64,000 nucleotides of DNA. It comes from Maylandia zebra. Its lineage: Eukaryota > Chordata > Actinopteri > Cichliformes > Cichlidae. The stretch lies in NCBI RefSeq assembly GCF_041146795.1, contig NC_135177.1, forward strand, positions 24,556,060 to 24,620,059, written 5' to 3'. A program made the translations under genes and the position numbers. The first letter of the stretch is position 1. Every line of letters starts with the position of its first letter. The notes under the pieces were generated by a model that was not told the DNA's origin, did not search any database, and saw only the letters and a program-made list of their open reading frames with translations. This document shows, one piece after another, positions 49,362 through 62,339 of the stretch.

Positions 49362-49407
49362 GCATCAAAATCTTTCTGAGTGATGTTCCTGTAGAGGTCC
49401 TCTTGGG

Positions 49408-52400
49408 CTAATTTAGCGGGATGGCATCCATCTGACAGATTCGTCGATACTGGAAGGAGCAGGGAACGTCGTACCAGTTTGTGATTCTGGGTGTCCACCA
49501 CCGCACAGTCCTCTCCAGCTTCCCCAGCGGACGCGTTGTTATCCGGCTCAGACTTCAGTGTGTTCCAAAATCTTTACAACGCAGATGGAAGAAGATTAAC
49601 ATTACTTTCATTAATATTCTGCTGAAGTGGCATTTCACCTGCTAAGTTTGTGCACTGTTTTAACAGTTGTCTTGGAAGATGCATTACTTTTAAGTAATTC
49701 TTTATTCTTCAAGAGCCATCACCAGCTAAAGGACCTGTTTATTTACCGGATGGTTCCTTGTGCTTGTGCACATTTCTAGTTGTGACTATAGTTAGTTTGA
49801 AGGATGGAGGAACTGATGCAAAACATGCCTACACCTACATACTAGTTGATGAATTGCTGTGAAGTTTTGCAAAAAACAAAAAAAAAAAAAAAAGATCAAA
49901 TTGACTTGTCCTCCAGCGCAACCATCAGGTTTTCAGGGAACTGCCGTAAAGGTTATTTAATAAATGTTTGTGCTTTGTACTTTTCATCATGTCTAATATG
50001 GTGATGTTCTCATGAAAACAGTGGTAGTTTTCTTCTTCGAACAGTTTTCTCATGGAAAAATGTCATGACGTAATGAGACATGCAATTATATTAAAACATC
50101 TATAAATCTAAACACCGTCTGTTGGAGGGAATTCATTTCACATACACCATAGGCTAGTCCAGAGACTTTAGCAACCTCTTCAGCATTATTAGTAATATGA
50201 CACCTATAAAAATAAAAACACCCCACATTACTTAAACCAGTAATTATGTACTTGGTGCCAAGAAACCTTTGCTGTGTACAAAAGCCCGATTAACAGGCTG
50301 AAAATGCTCTTTAAGGACTTGGCGAGCTCTGTGAACCCATCTGGGTTGATTTTAATCGAAGCTGATCCTCAACTCTGCCTCGATCACCGTTTTCTCAAAA
50401 GAAGTACATTTATTGTTAAGTCTTTAGTGAACATGCATGAACCAAAACTCTGTGTAGGTGTCAAACTGTATGTTTCCTTTACAGCATATGAAACCTAAAT
50501 AAAAGATGATGGCAACGTTACAGAAACACCCAGGCCTTCATTTTAAGTCTCTAAAGCATTCAGTGTGTAGGCAGGCAGGTGCTGCAGCTCCATGCAACAA
50601 TGTTTGTCGTTAAACCAACGATAGGTTACTCGATGATTATTCAGACTAGCGTGTTCATTTATACATGTTTGCTTTAGGATTGTAAAGAAATGTCGTGTTT
50701 GTCATTTGTCATAATAATATAAATATTTGTTTAAAATTGTTTAACTAAGTAAATATGATTAAAGAGCAAAATGGTCAGAATTAGCATCAGCATTTTCATT
50801 TTGTTTTATAAACTGAAAATTAATAATTCATATTTTCAGCAATCGTTTTATCTTCATTTTTTGCGCAATCTGCACTACCAAACAGACTCTAATGTGATCC
50901 GTACATCTATCTAGAAGTGGCCAAAGGAGTCATTTAACTGACATAAACAACAATCACACAATTTTTTTTTTTACTGTTTCCCAACTGCTTCTCTACCAAC
51001 CACAGACTGTATATAAAAAATGGACACAGCCAGCATGGTGTCACCCACTGGTTTGCAAAGTCCTGCCATGAAACCTTGAGTTTAGCAATGACGATGAGCG
51101 ACCCAAGGAGCACTGCAGCTCTTAAGGCAGCAGCGTATCAATCAGTAACTAGGCCTGAGCTAAACCACACTCTGGTTTGACACAGGCCTAATCCTCATTT
51201 TGACTACAATCTGATGTTATATTACAAAATGCATAATTTTGTGTTAAAATAACTATCAATTGAAACAATAAGGCATCAGGAAAGTGTTCATGAGTGATTT
51301 CTTTATTGACTTCCATACAGTCTGACTTCTTTCTGCATCTATATGAGGTGCCCCCTGCTGGCCATTTGAGAGAATGCAAGTTCCTACATCCATGAGACAA
51401 AGCCTGTGTGGTCTTCACAGTAGGTGCAGACATCGCACTCGAGTTACAGTGAGGAAAAACTCATAAGTGAAACCCCAAAACTTTTTAGGGTTTTTTACAC
51501 GAAAGCTATAGCAGCTGAATTAACCTGTTTTAACAAAGCATCAGATGGACATTTTTAAACTAATAGCTTTTACATATTTTTAAATGTCCACAAGCTTCAA
51601 CATCACACAATCCACAGTGAGAACTATTTGTCTCTCTAACTGATGATCATTTGTAAACTGTATCTGTTAACAACCATCAGAAATGCTTTTTACTTTATTT
51701 TTTTACTTTATTTTTTTTTGTTAGATCACCCACTTTTTGTATGATGATACCATCCTGAGAAGACCATTGAAATTTGAATCAATCAATTCATACTTACGAA
51801 ACTTGAAGCGTTGAGTTGTCCACCCATTTCCAGTCTCCTCTGTTCTCAGTGTCACTCAGCCCAAGCCAGTAGAATGGGTTAAATGTCCCAATCGTCCTGG
51901 CTTCTTTTTCAAGAGCGTCCTAAAAATAGGTACAGTCAAATTCTTTAGCACTTGTGAATTCCAAAGAAATAGATTTGAAACTTTTAAAGTACAAAGAAAC
52001 TCTCACATACTCTTCTTTGGTGGTCAGGATGGCGAGATGTCCGCCTATATCCTTACATTTGAGCGTACTGTTAAGCCAACCGTCGGTATCGTTGCTGAGG
52101 AAAAAGCAGTGATCCCCTATGTGAACCCACCCGTCAGGACACTCTGTGCAGTTGATCGCTGTAGGGTGACACGGGGACAGACAAATATACAAGTTAAACA
52201 TTTATAGAAAGGTGCAGAACAAGAAACAAGCACTGAATTATCATTCATCTGCTGAACATTTGGTACCTGGAGCTGAACAGTTGTGTGCCAGGTCGGAGTA
52301 TTGGTTACACATGTGTCTGAAGCGGTCCTTCAAAGACTCTAGTTTCAGCTTTAGAAAGGTCAGCTCTCCCTCTGTGTTGTTTGCGTCCTGAGCAGATTCA

Positions 52401-52570
52401 GCACTAGCAAACAGGCCGAGCACAACGCAGAGGATGGCGAGGCCTTTAATGCCCAAGGTGGCTGATGACAGACAGCAGACTCAGCATTAGCACACATGCA
52501 AACAGATCCGGACATACGAATATCTGGAGCTGCATCGGGGCTTCTTACCTTTCTTTTGGATAAGATGCAT
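49408..52570 (-). CDS. C-type lectin, minus strand, last exon frameshifted (possible pseudogene)
   Basis: Exons on the minus strand: 52570-52549 (MHLIQKK), 52461-52267 (GLAILCVVLGLFASAES then a coiled region LKLKLESLKDRF), 52158-52007 (CPDGWVHIGDHCFF), 51919-51798 (FYWLGLSD, WKWVDNSTL) and 49571-49408 (SEPDNN, GEDC). The layout is a short N-terminus, one hydrophobic segment serving as signal or type II anchor, a neck and one C-type lectin domain. In the last exon the frame breaks after NHK. Relative to the plus-strand paralogue two bases are missing, so the expected WYDVPC...RRICQMDAIPLN lies in another frame. As written, the frame runs on to about 49265 and loses the last two domain cysteines. 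Introns 1-3 are short and intron 4 is 2.2 kb. Without the break it would be about 218 residues. A sequencing error is possible. Confidence 0.75.
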
Positions 52571-52630
52571 GTCAGCTGTCAGCTTGCAGGATATCGCAGT
52601 CTTTGGTGTCCTCTCTGTGCCCTTTTGATC

Positions 52631-52640
52631 TTTTATATAG
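52631..52640 (-). promoter_or_regulatory. TATA box of the minus-strand lectin
   Basis: Minus-strand 'ctatataaaa' lies 61 bases before the start codon, placing transcription start near 52605 and giving a 5' UTR of about 35 bases. Confidence 0.55.
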
Positions 52641-53915
52641 CAGTTTGTGTGTCAAAGAGAAGGGAAAAGTACAGCTTGCACAAATCTTCCAGACAGATTG
52701 GACTCTTCATGGCTATCAAACCATGTAAACTCAGATGGTGCAATCTCTTGTAGCCAAACTAGTAATAACCTGCCATGTTGGATTGCACAAACAAACATTT
52801 GATGATGGGGAGCTGGCATGTAGGTTCAGTATTATTTACCAAAAACATGAGCAAAGTTCTCTTTCTGTTCCCAACTTTTTTAAAATTGGCAAAAATGGAG
52901 GACTGACTATGACTCAGCATTTACCAGCACTGCAAGTGTGTGTGTGTGCTGGTAAACATGTGCGTGTGTCCTTAAGGTTATTTGTATTCTCTCCATAAGC
53001 AGAACAGCTGTAACAATATCACCTCTTCACCACACACACACCAGATGCCCACTCTGTTCTTCCAGCACACTGTCAACATTTTTTCTGGTACATGTCCAAG
53101 TTATTTTTTTTCCTGGCACCTTATTCCCACAGACATTGTCAGCTCTTGTGCTTCATGAGGTTTTGTTATTCAAACCAAACTAATTAAAACAGAGAGGAGG
53201 GGTGTTTCATGTTTGTGTCTTATTCAGTGACTGCTGTGCTGAAATTTGTGGTTGCACATGAACAGAAATTCTTCTCTTCTGACTTCCTGTACTTTTCTCG
53301 CTGAGCCACAGCTTGGCTCTTCTTTTTTAAAACACGCTGTTCCCGCCTGCTTTCCCATCACAACCTTGTCACAGCTCCAGTTCTAGTTCTTGTTGCTTTA
53401 ATTAATGTCAGGAGGAGTTCAAGTACACACTGTATTTTTTCGGATCCTGTTAAAGAACACGTTCCCCCACTCTGACTCATCCGTAACGAATTTCCAGAAT
53501 CGGTGGCTCAATCCAAACAGAGCCGAGGAAACTTCTGGGATTGCGCAAGATGGGGCTTGATGGCAAGATGTCCCACCAATGAGAAGCACACGGTGCCAAA
53601 AATGTGAGGAAAGAGCCTCCCTGTTTGGCTTAACAAATTCTCCTTTTTTACAAAACAGATGACACAGAAAAGCTTGAGTTATCTCGTGGAGGGCAAAGAG
53701 TAGTGTTGTGCAGTTCTCTGAGCAAATATATTTAACACTGCAACGTTCTTTGATTCAGGGGGACGTGCCTCAATAATTCAACCAGCAGGGACAAATTTAA
53801 TTTTAAGGAGAAATATTGTTTCTCCAGACAAAAGATACCAAAACCTTTAGGGACCTGAAGAGGTAGCATATAGAAGGACAAAGTGGGGAAGAGGGTTGAG
53901 AAGGAAACTACAGAC
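52641..53915. promoter_or_regulatory. Divergent intergenic region between the two lectin genes
   Basis: 1.3 kb separates the start codons of the head-to-head lectin genes. The minus-side TATA is clear. On the plus side a weak 'aatatatttaac' lies near 53726. No other gene seen. Confidence 0.4.
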
Positions 53916-55196
53916 ATGGAGCAGAGAGAAAACTACAGCAGCCTGCACGAGTTCACAGAGGAGCCCAGACCGGGAGCGAACAGGCTCGTCCCACAATACA
54001 GCGACGGTAATTTGTGTGAACAAACAGATGCGTGAGAGCCAGAGGTGGACTTGAGTACATTTACTTAATTGCTAAACTCAGCTATGATTTACATGGTACT
54101 AGACTACTATTTTGTACCCATGTTTTATACTGGATGCAGAATAAAATATGGATACAAAGTACTTACCGCCTGTATTTCACTTGACTTTATTAATGCTACT
54201 TTTTTATATATTATAGCAGAGTTTTTGTTACAAATGAATTCATATAAGTTGCTCATTACAGCTGCTGTGTGGTAAAGTTATTGTGTAGCTAGTGCTACCT
54301 TATTTTAGATTTTGCTGTTTTAACCTCCTGAGGCCCGAGCTATGTGTGATTAGCTGCTCCTGATAGTCTAGTCTAATAATGAAGCTTTACCCCAGATTAT
54401 AAACTTGTTACTTTGCTACAAAGTTTTCTTATGCCTTGTTTTTTTAAATAGTATTTTCTCACAAGGGGATAGTGCCTTTATTTTTATTTTATTTTTTTCT
54501 TATTTTGCAGCATAAGACAATAAATTTAACATTGCTTAACAAAGCATGAAAAAACTGAGCACATTGAAATTTAAGGTGCAGAACAGCCATAAATGTGATG
54601 TCCTCACATGAGGTCGAAGGATCTCAGGAGGTTAAGACTATTTAAACACGTATCCATTGAATGTAGTAGTAAAAACAATGAAATATTAAGAAACACAGTT
54701 GGAATCAGTTTTTTTTAGGTGAGCTTACTTTCACAGCTATCATGAGCAGAAGTCCATGTGATGTTGGAAAGAACTTGAACTATCTTTAATTTAGTGCTGC
54801 AGTTTTAACGTATCTAAATTTCACTTGAATGCTCGTGTCTATGCTTTCCTGGCAGCTCAGGGACTCCATGCTTCAAACAGCAGGATCCAGGGTTCAAAGC
54901 TTGGTGCTGCCTTTCTGTGTGGATTGTGCATCTTCAGCTCATGTTGCTAGGTTATTCCTTCTTATCTTAGTTCAAATTACTCTCATCAAATTCATTTAAA
55001 CTTTAATTTCCTCTTTATATTAAACAGAGTTGGTCTACAATCTTACTTTGCAGATGAATGTTTTTTACAAACACATCGTCTCATAAAGGAAGTGGCTGCA
55101 GATTATGCTTTAAGTCCAACTGTCTTATAGAATCACAGCCAAAAATGTTGGCAGTGGTACAAATTTCTTGTTGCTGCTTCAGCTTTATTTAAACTG

Positions 55197-55294
<98 letters not shown>

Positions 55295-58200
55295 ATGATC
55301 TAGCAAAGAAACAATCAAACACATTTCATACATTTCATGGGGAATGTTGATCTGTCTTCTTTGTATCTTCTGCAGTGTGTTTAATATCAGCTGCCAGGAC
55401 AAATCCAGAAGCTCTTTGTAATTAACATATTTGCTTCTGATCATAATAATACAGGAATGCTGAGAGCCACCACCATAAAAACTGGGGCGTCAAAGCACCC
55501 TGCCAAAACTTGTGGGTATGACTGTAATCTCTAAGGATAAAATTGATGCACAACTTTCAGTATCTGAAACTCTGTATTTTAGTGTTAGTGTACATATGTG
55601 ACAGCATGAGGCAGAGAGTATCCACTGGCTTGCTATCTTTGGGGATTTGAAAATATAATGAAGCTAAACTCTGGTCAAACGGTTCTGCCCCACAATTTCC
55701 TTTAAAGTCTGTTCTCGCTGCTACACCAGAGGAATTAAAGTGGTGAATTGACAGCTTGCATGCTGTGGACTGTTTTGTGTCTAATCAGGCTCCCAGGGAC
55801 TGAAGCAAGGCGTCAAGTGTTTGAGGAGTAAGACTTCTCTCCTGATACTTATTGGCTTTTTGGCCTCCATCTGTGGCAACATCGTACTCGCTGTGCTCTG
55901 TAAGTATAAATACTGTCTCAGAACCTCGTGCCCCCTCCTGTGTGTGCTGTACTTTGGGTCCAGTGCAAAAGACTTTGGTACTTAAAATAAAAAGCTTAGT
56001 AACTAAAAGTCCATATTTATCAGTTTTTCTTCATAAAGAGTGTAGGAAAGAGGGAAAAAAATCAATATTTGCTACAAGCAACTACCATCAGTTCCCCTGC
56101 ATATGTACACAGCTTCGAAGTATTTAGGATGTATATGTTGGAGCTCATCTCAGTTCATCAGTGGATTTATTTTCAGTATCTTCTGTCTCTTCATGAAATC
56201 CCAGACTGACTCCACCATGTTGGGATCAGGCCTCTTTAGGGGGGAAACTCATTGCTCTTGCTGTCATTAAAGATAGTCATTTATGACTCTGGCTCTATGT
56301 TTGGAGTCATTTTTGTGCTGCAGTCTGAATTTAGTACCAACCTGATGTCTCCCTCAGGTATTGGTTGATAGAAAATGAAACATTTGAAGTGCCTAAAACT
56401 TTTGCACTGTGCTCTACATCTGCCTGTCTATGTCTGTGTCTTTGGGTCTCTATCCCATGCTGATTATTCTCTCTTTATTTCAGCTCAGTGGGCTTTTGGA
56501 CACCTAGAATTGGCAATAAAAAAGATAAAGCACTCTCTCCAGTCCAGTGAGGGTCATGTAATAGAAAAAGCACAAAAGTCCATAATTGTGAAATATTTCT
56601 CCTGCAGGGCCAAGAGTCTCTGGCAGCTCAGCCTGATAATGTGCTTGTGAGGACACTCTTTCATTTAAAACAAACACCACTGGGGCCGTACATGCTTGAT
56701 CTATTGCCACGCATGCACATACACACTCGTTCAGACGCACACTCCCAAGCTATCGAGTACAATTTTCAGATCCGAAAATGATGACTGGGATGTCTTGCAG
56801 CAAGAGGAGGAAAAAAAAAGAAATACTTCCCATGACAACAGGATCTCTAACATATTTTAAGACTTTCGAAAGAGAGAGTGCTTTAATTCCATTTCATGAC
56901 TCTGTAGAGCAAGTCTGCCTAAGTAAAACAAATTAAATGTAATGTAATGGTATATACAGTAGCTGCAGATTAAATCACAACTGCCGTATGAAAAGTTAAC
57001 ACATTTCATTTCACAAACATCTGCAACATATGCATTTGTAGAAAGGTTTTTTGTGACGTCATGCAAGCCACATTTTACCACAGCAGCACCTGCACCTGTG
57101 TTTTGAAAGGGCTTTCCAGGAAAGGATCACATGTCATTAGTGGTAAAAGGTCCAACTCGTTTTTCTAGCACATATTAACTCTGATGTGATTTACTAACCA
57201 CAGTTCAGCTTACAGTAAATCAAGATAAACATGCTGAAAATAACTTTGAATCAGTTCAGCTGTTGCAAGCACCTTGGCTTTCATTTCCCTGACACATGAC
57301 CAGTTGCGACACTTCTTCAGGGTAACATGTTGATTGGGCCTGAAGGATGTCACCACTTCTTATGGTACTTCTTAATGACAGTGAGGTAACTATAGTAACC
57401 ATTATCTCTATTTATGTAATTAGATGAATATATTTTTTAAACGTTTCAGTACTCAAATGGGAAGTGGCAACATAAAAGAGAGCAGACACACAAATGGAAA
57501 AATATGTGGCAATGAAACCAGATTGCAAATGATAATTTCTTCTGGCCGCAAGGGATCTCATGTAAACACGATCATTCCAGCCAGGGCAGCAATGAAACCA
57601 TACAGAGTCACAGACTGTAAAGAGAAGGCTTATATGCTTCAAGAGGGAGCGGTTTATTGGCAAATGAGAAACCACAACAGTATAAAAACTGCATTTGTTT
57701 ATATTCAGTCTTATATTCAGTCCAACACGAGAATACTGGATGGATTTATCCGGTGATCGACCCCGAGATATTGGCTGTGTTGATTGAAATGTCTTCACTG
57801 TCTCATATAATTTTGCACATGCATCCGTGTTCTTTTCATCAATATCATCGCTGAGTCAACAATTAGATTTTCCTCATAATGTTCCTATCAACCTGCTAAT
57901 TTCCAAACATTAGTGTGCGAGCACTCTGATAGCTGTTAGCAAAGCATGCCAGCGGATGCTCCACCAAACGATCACATTTGCTGTGGATTGCTTTGCTGAT
58001 CGGTCCATCACTTTTTTCCAGACTGATCTTCCCAAGTATCACATGAATTGCCATAAAATTTGGTACATACACTCATCAGAAATTTAGGTACACCTTGCCA
58101 CTGCTGGGTCGGATACCCTTTTGTCTTCACGGCTGCCCTAATTCTGGATGTGCTGGAAACATTCATCAGAGATTTTGACCCATATTGACATGATAGCCTC

Positions 58201-58568
58201 ACATCAACATTGATGTGCAACATCTCAGTAGTGCTCTGTGTGGAGCACTACAGAGGCCATTTGAGTCCAGGAAAATCATTGTTATGTTTAAGAAACCAGC
58301 TTGTGATGATTTGAGCTTTGTGACATGGCGCTGCTGAAAGCGGGATAAGGCGCCATGATCTTTTGACTTAACAACCAAAGTCAAAAGGTCACTGCAGTAA
58401 CTTAAATCATGCACATATTTCTTCCCCATTCTGATTTTCAGTTTAAACTTCAGCAAGTTTTCTTGACCATGTCACATTGCCTAAATGCAGTGAGTGAGTT
58501 GCTGCCACATGATTGGCTGATTCGATGTTTAAATTAGCATTTAGCTGAACACGTATACCTATTGTGGC

Positions 58569-58610
<42 letters not shown>

Positions 58611-60815
58611 CTCTCTCTCTCAGTGATTAGTAGGCCGGTGCCAACAGCCCCACTGGAGTCTTCCTCCTCTTCAGCTCTGGGTTTGAAATCGATGCAGAGG
58701 CGTTACATCCAGCTGTGTGAAGACTACACTGCCCTGGGACAGGGCTGTTCAAAGACAGGTGGCAGGAAGTCGTTCAAACAAATGAACACAGTCTTCATTT
58801 CCTGCTGTCTTTGATTTCCCTTTCCCCTCATCCCTTTATCTTGCTCTTTCTCATTAACAGTTAAGCAGTGCAGGGAGTGTCCTGAAGGCTGGCTTCACAT
58901 CGGGAATCAGTGTTACTATTTCAGCAATGACAGGCTGGACTGGGTGAGGAGCAGAGACAGCTGTGAAGAAATGGGCAGCCATCTCACCATACTGCACACC
59001 ATAGAACAGCATGTATGCAAATTAATGTGTTTTGTGTGCGTGTGCTTGTGTGTGTGAGTGTGTTGAACCCTGCTGACCAGCACAGGTGTTGCTCATTCCC
59101 CTAATTGTGTGGGTTACAGCATGCTGTTGGCGAAGGAGTGGATGTGGGTGGAAGGAGCGATGACACTCATATATCTTTGCGAGGCAAGGTTATTTTATCT
59201 GCTGAAGTTAAGAGGACCACTGGATTTTTCGGTGATAACATTAATGATGCCTTCCTTCTATTCAAGTGTCACAGTTAACATGGTCAGTGTGGCAGTTAGC
59301 TGAGTCATGCACAATACCAGGATGCTGCAATAGGAGCAAAAAAATAAAACTCAGCCCACATTCAACATAATTTGTTAAAAAACAGTAACTAAGCCACACA
59401 CAAATAATGCAGTCAATTGTTTAAACTCCACAGTGTGAGTAATATTTATGTGATTTCATGATTTCATTTGTGTGATTTCATGTGATCACCATCTTGGTCT
59501 TTTGGAACCAGATAAGACCACATTAGCCAACTAGCTGAGTGACTAAGTTACAAAAAAAGAAAAGAAGAGAGCAAAATCTCCTCTTGTCCAGTTATTGTGA
59601 AAGGGGAATTGGTTAAATAGGCCAAAAACCTTTTTATATCAGGTCTTTAAAATGCTGATGTTCACTGATTTGACTTTTTTAGGGCGTCAGCCTCAAGTGG
59701 CGACTGGCTGAGTGGAGCCCCAGAAGTTAACACCTAGTTACAATGCTAATTTAAGAAAATAAACATACACAGGTGATCCGAACAGACTATCGTTTTGGCT
59801 TTGTTGCACCACATCACAGTGTAAACTGAGTTAATTTGTCAAGAAAGACTCTGGGACATGTCACAAAAAAGAAAGGCATGGATGTAAATAATAAGATTTA
59901 TGATGGCTAAAGTCCATTTATCATCTTCAGGTTCCATTTCCTGGCATTCTTGCATCATGACTGATGGTTTGCCGGACACAACAGAGACACTGTTAGTCTT
60001 ATATGCTGTTAGATTTGCTGTTGTGCTTCTAGCTATGTGGGTTTGGTTTACTGCATTAACTGGAGATCATTCTCCAATAGTGCAATATTAAGAGAATGTA
60101 TTTTGAGCTTTCGACCTTGCGGGTGTACGTTTTGCAACATAAATTTTACATCAACAGTTTTCAAGGAGCACAGCTTCTAAGTTACGGTTAAGGTTGAGTT
60201 TAGATTTTAGGTGTAAGAAAGGACTCTGAGTCATGTATGTGTGTTCATTTTCTCCAGGATGCTCTGGAAAAGGAAGCTAAGAGAATTGGTGGATTTTATT
60301 ACCACTACTGGATCGGCCTGTCTGACATAGAGACTGAAGGAGAGTGGAAATGGGTGGACAACACGACACTCGAACACAAGTAACAAAATTTAATGCATGC
60401 ATTTATTTTCTTTTTTAAACTTTTATTTTCGATTATGACACCAATCAATCTGTCCAGGAACAACCTATATAAATTCAAATGGCAAACTCTGCCCACACTT
60501 ATATCAAAGCCTCAGGTATATCAAACATTTCATCATCAATAAATCAGGTTGCTGGCCAAGGTGAACTTGTTTTTATCATTTGTCAGACATGTTTAGTTGT
60601 TATTTATAGCTCACCAATCTATCACACTTTCTGCTCTCTCCCTCTGTCACAGATACTGGGATCAAGCGAGCTCAGAGCCAGATAACCACCACACAGGAGG
60701 GGAACACGGAGAGGACTGTGCCACCTTAGACAGCCACTCCAAGACATGGTTTGATGTTCCTTGTGATCACATTTATAAACGAATCTGCCAGATGGATGCC
60801 ATTCAGCTCAACTGA
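53916..60815 (+). CDS. Type II transmembrane C-type lectin receptor
   Basis: Exons 53916-54006, 55455-55511, 55789-55899, 58624-58758, 58861-59012, 60258-60379 and 60653-60815 join in phase to 276 residues. Cytoplasmic residues 1-65 include ENYSSL near the start. The membrane span is about 66-88 (LLILIGFLASICGNIVLAVLL). A short stalk (about 89-131) precedes the C-type lectin domain (about 137-272). Domain landmarks are CPEGWLHIGNQCYYF, the YWIGLSD variant of WIGL, WKWVDNTTL, EPD with GEDC, WFDVPC and RICQ. EPD stands where mannose binders have EPN and galactose binders QPD, so sugar preference is uncertain. The family resembles CD209/CLEC4/ASGR-type receptors. I do not assign an orthologue. 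It pairs head-to-head with the minus-strand lectin, with which it shares exon phases and the C-terminal QMDAI(P/Q)LN. The exon 2 donor is best read as GTGGGT at 55512. Confidence 0.85.
55201..55292. repeat. (GT)46 microsatellite in lectin intron 1
   Basis: An uninterrupted 92-base GT array, 163 bases before exon 2 of the plus-strand lectin. Confidence 0.98.
58571..58620. repeat. (CTAT)n then (CT)n microsatellite at the exon 4 acceptor
   Basis: About ten 'ctat' units pass directly into CT repeats and the acceptor CAG at 58621-58623, so this array forms the polypyrimidine tract of exon 4 of the plus-strand lectin. Confidence 0.95.
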
Positions 60816-61571
60816 ATCCCTACACCACTAAAAATGATGCAGACCTGCGAAGGCTGGATATACAAGACGTGAAAATGAATGGGGGCATGTTTGGGATTAC
60901 TGAAAATAGATGTCGGCACTAAAATAAGCACAGTTTTGCTTTTTTGTTTTTGGGGTTTTTTTGTAAGCTCACGGTTGCTGAAAAGCTGCACATTATGTTG
61001 AGAAAGCTTGTTGGAGATTAAGCTGTTCGCTGAAAGATATCATTTGCTTAGTGGTGCACTGATTGTACACAAGGACGTGAATATTTTTAAAAAAATGTGA
61101 GACCATGACATCAGGTGGCAATTTTTGACTTTACAATGAACTCGTGTAGTTTCAGAGTTGCACGGTCTGCTGGGAAATGAGCATGAATGTTGTCACTGTG
61201 CCACATTTTTTTAATCTGTCTGCTGTTGAGGGCTGCAAAATGGTTTAGAAACAGCACTGTAGGGTTTGTTGGGTGCCAAGCAGCGGATGTCCTATTTTGA
61301 CCTTATCTTAGAAATCCACCTTACCTTATCACACAAAACCCATGACAGCCCGTAAAACCCTGTGAAAAAAAAAAAAAAGTTAGGGAGGTGATTTGATTCT
61401 GTTGATCGAGTTTTGTGCGTACACAGAAGTTGCGTTTTTTTAAAACTGAGGATTTCCATTGAATTTCAGTCGAAAATGGCTGCAAAACAGGAAATGAGAT
61501 AATATCTCGGCAATTCTTTGTGTAAACATGGTCAAGTGTTTCGACTTACATCTGAAACATCTGGTGGATAT

Positions 61572-61572
<1 letters not shown>

Positions 61573-61664
<92 letters not shown>
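61573..61664. repeat. (GT)46 microsatellite in the lectin 3' UTR
   Basis: An uninterrupted 92-base GT array between the lectin stop (60815) and its poly(A) signal (61794), so probably transcribed. Confidence 0.95.
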
Positions 61665-61665
<1 letters not shown>

Positions 61666-61793
61666 GCTCTGCTGAACTGGCCCTTCATATCTGCTGTCAG
61701 CTAAAGTATAATTTCTTAGTATTTTCCCTTTAAGATGAACCATGTTGCTTGTCTGGAGTATTCTATATTTGTATGTATGTACACTTGTAAATC

Positions 61794-61799
61794 AATAAA
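61794..61799 (+). terminator. Poly(A) signal of the plus-strand lectin
   Basis: AATAAA in 'gtaaatcaataaactatg', giving a 3' UTR of about 1 kb. Confidence 0.6.
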
Positions 61800-62193
61800 C
61801 TATGTTTTATCATCTACCTTTTTGCTTTCTGTCTATTCCATGCTGCTTGCAGACAAATGAACAAATAAAAAAGATATAACAGTTTACAAACCTTTTTTTT
61901 ATTGTTTAAAGCTAAATTACTGACCTCTTGTTAAATGTTATGGCCTTCGTGTAGATATGAGTTTGCGGACCTCTTACAGACTTTACATTCTTTGTTTATT
62001 TTTGATACATTTGTCGACTATTACACAAGAATTGGAGTATTATGAGTTGCAAGAATGTCATATACAAGGCCCCTAGTAAAGCACCTTTTAATAAACAGAC
62101 AATATAACTTTTAAATAGATACAAGCCCTAACAACATATACTGGAAAACTTGTGCAATTTAAAAAGGCACGAGTAAGTAAATCCTAAATGGTG
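61800..62193. other. Spacer, nothing recognised
   Basis: AT-rich sequence after the lectin poly(A) signal. No exon or named repeat seen. Confidence 0.4.
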
Positions 62194-62267
62194 GATTCTG
62201 TTCATCTGGACGTAGCGTTTTCAATTGGAGAAACGTTTCGTCACGCTACGTCCAGATGAACAGAATC
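62194..62267. repeat. 24-bp perfect inverted repeat
   Basis: Arms 62194-62217 (gattctgttcatctggac...) and 62244-62267 are exact inverted copies around 26 bases. The phrase resembles a dispersed fish repeat with matching ends. Confidence 0.85.
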
Positions 62268-62339
62268 AACCTTTTGGGGCCATGAATACTTAAATACAGT
62301 TATATCTACTGATCAGTTATGTAATTTAAAAGCACGTGG

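Noticed and set aside
55133-55444. His/Thr-rich and Val/Cys-rich open frames (also at 61440-61743)
   Set aside because: They are translations of GT microsatellites.
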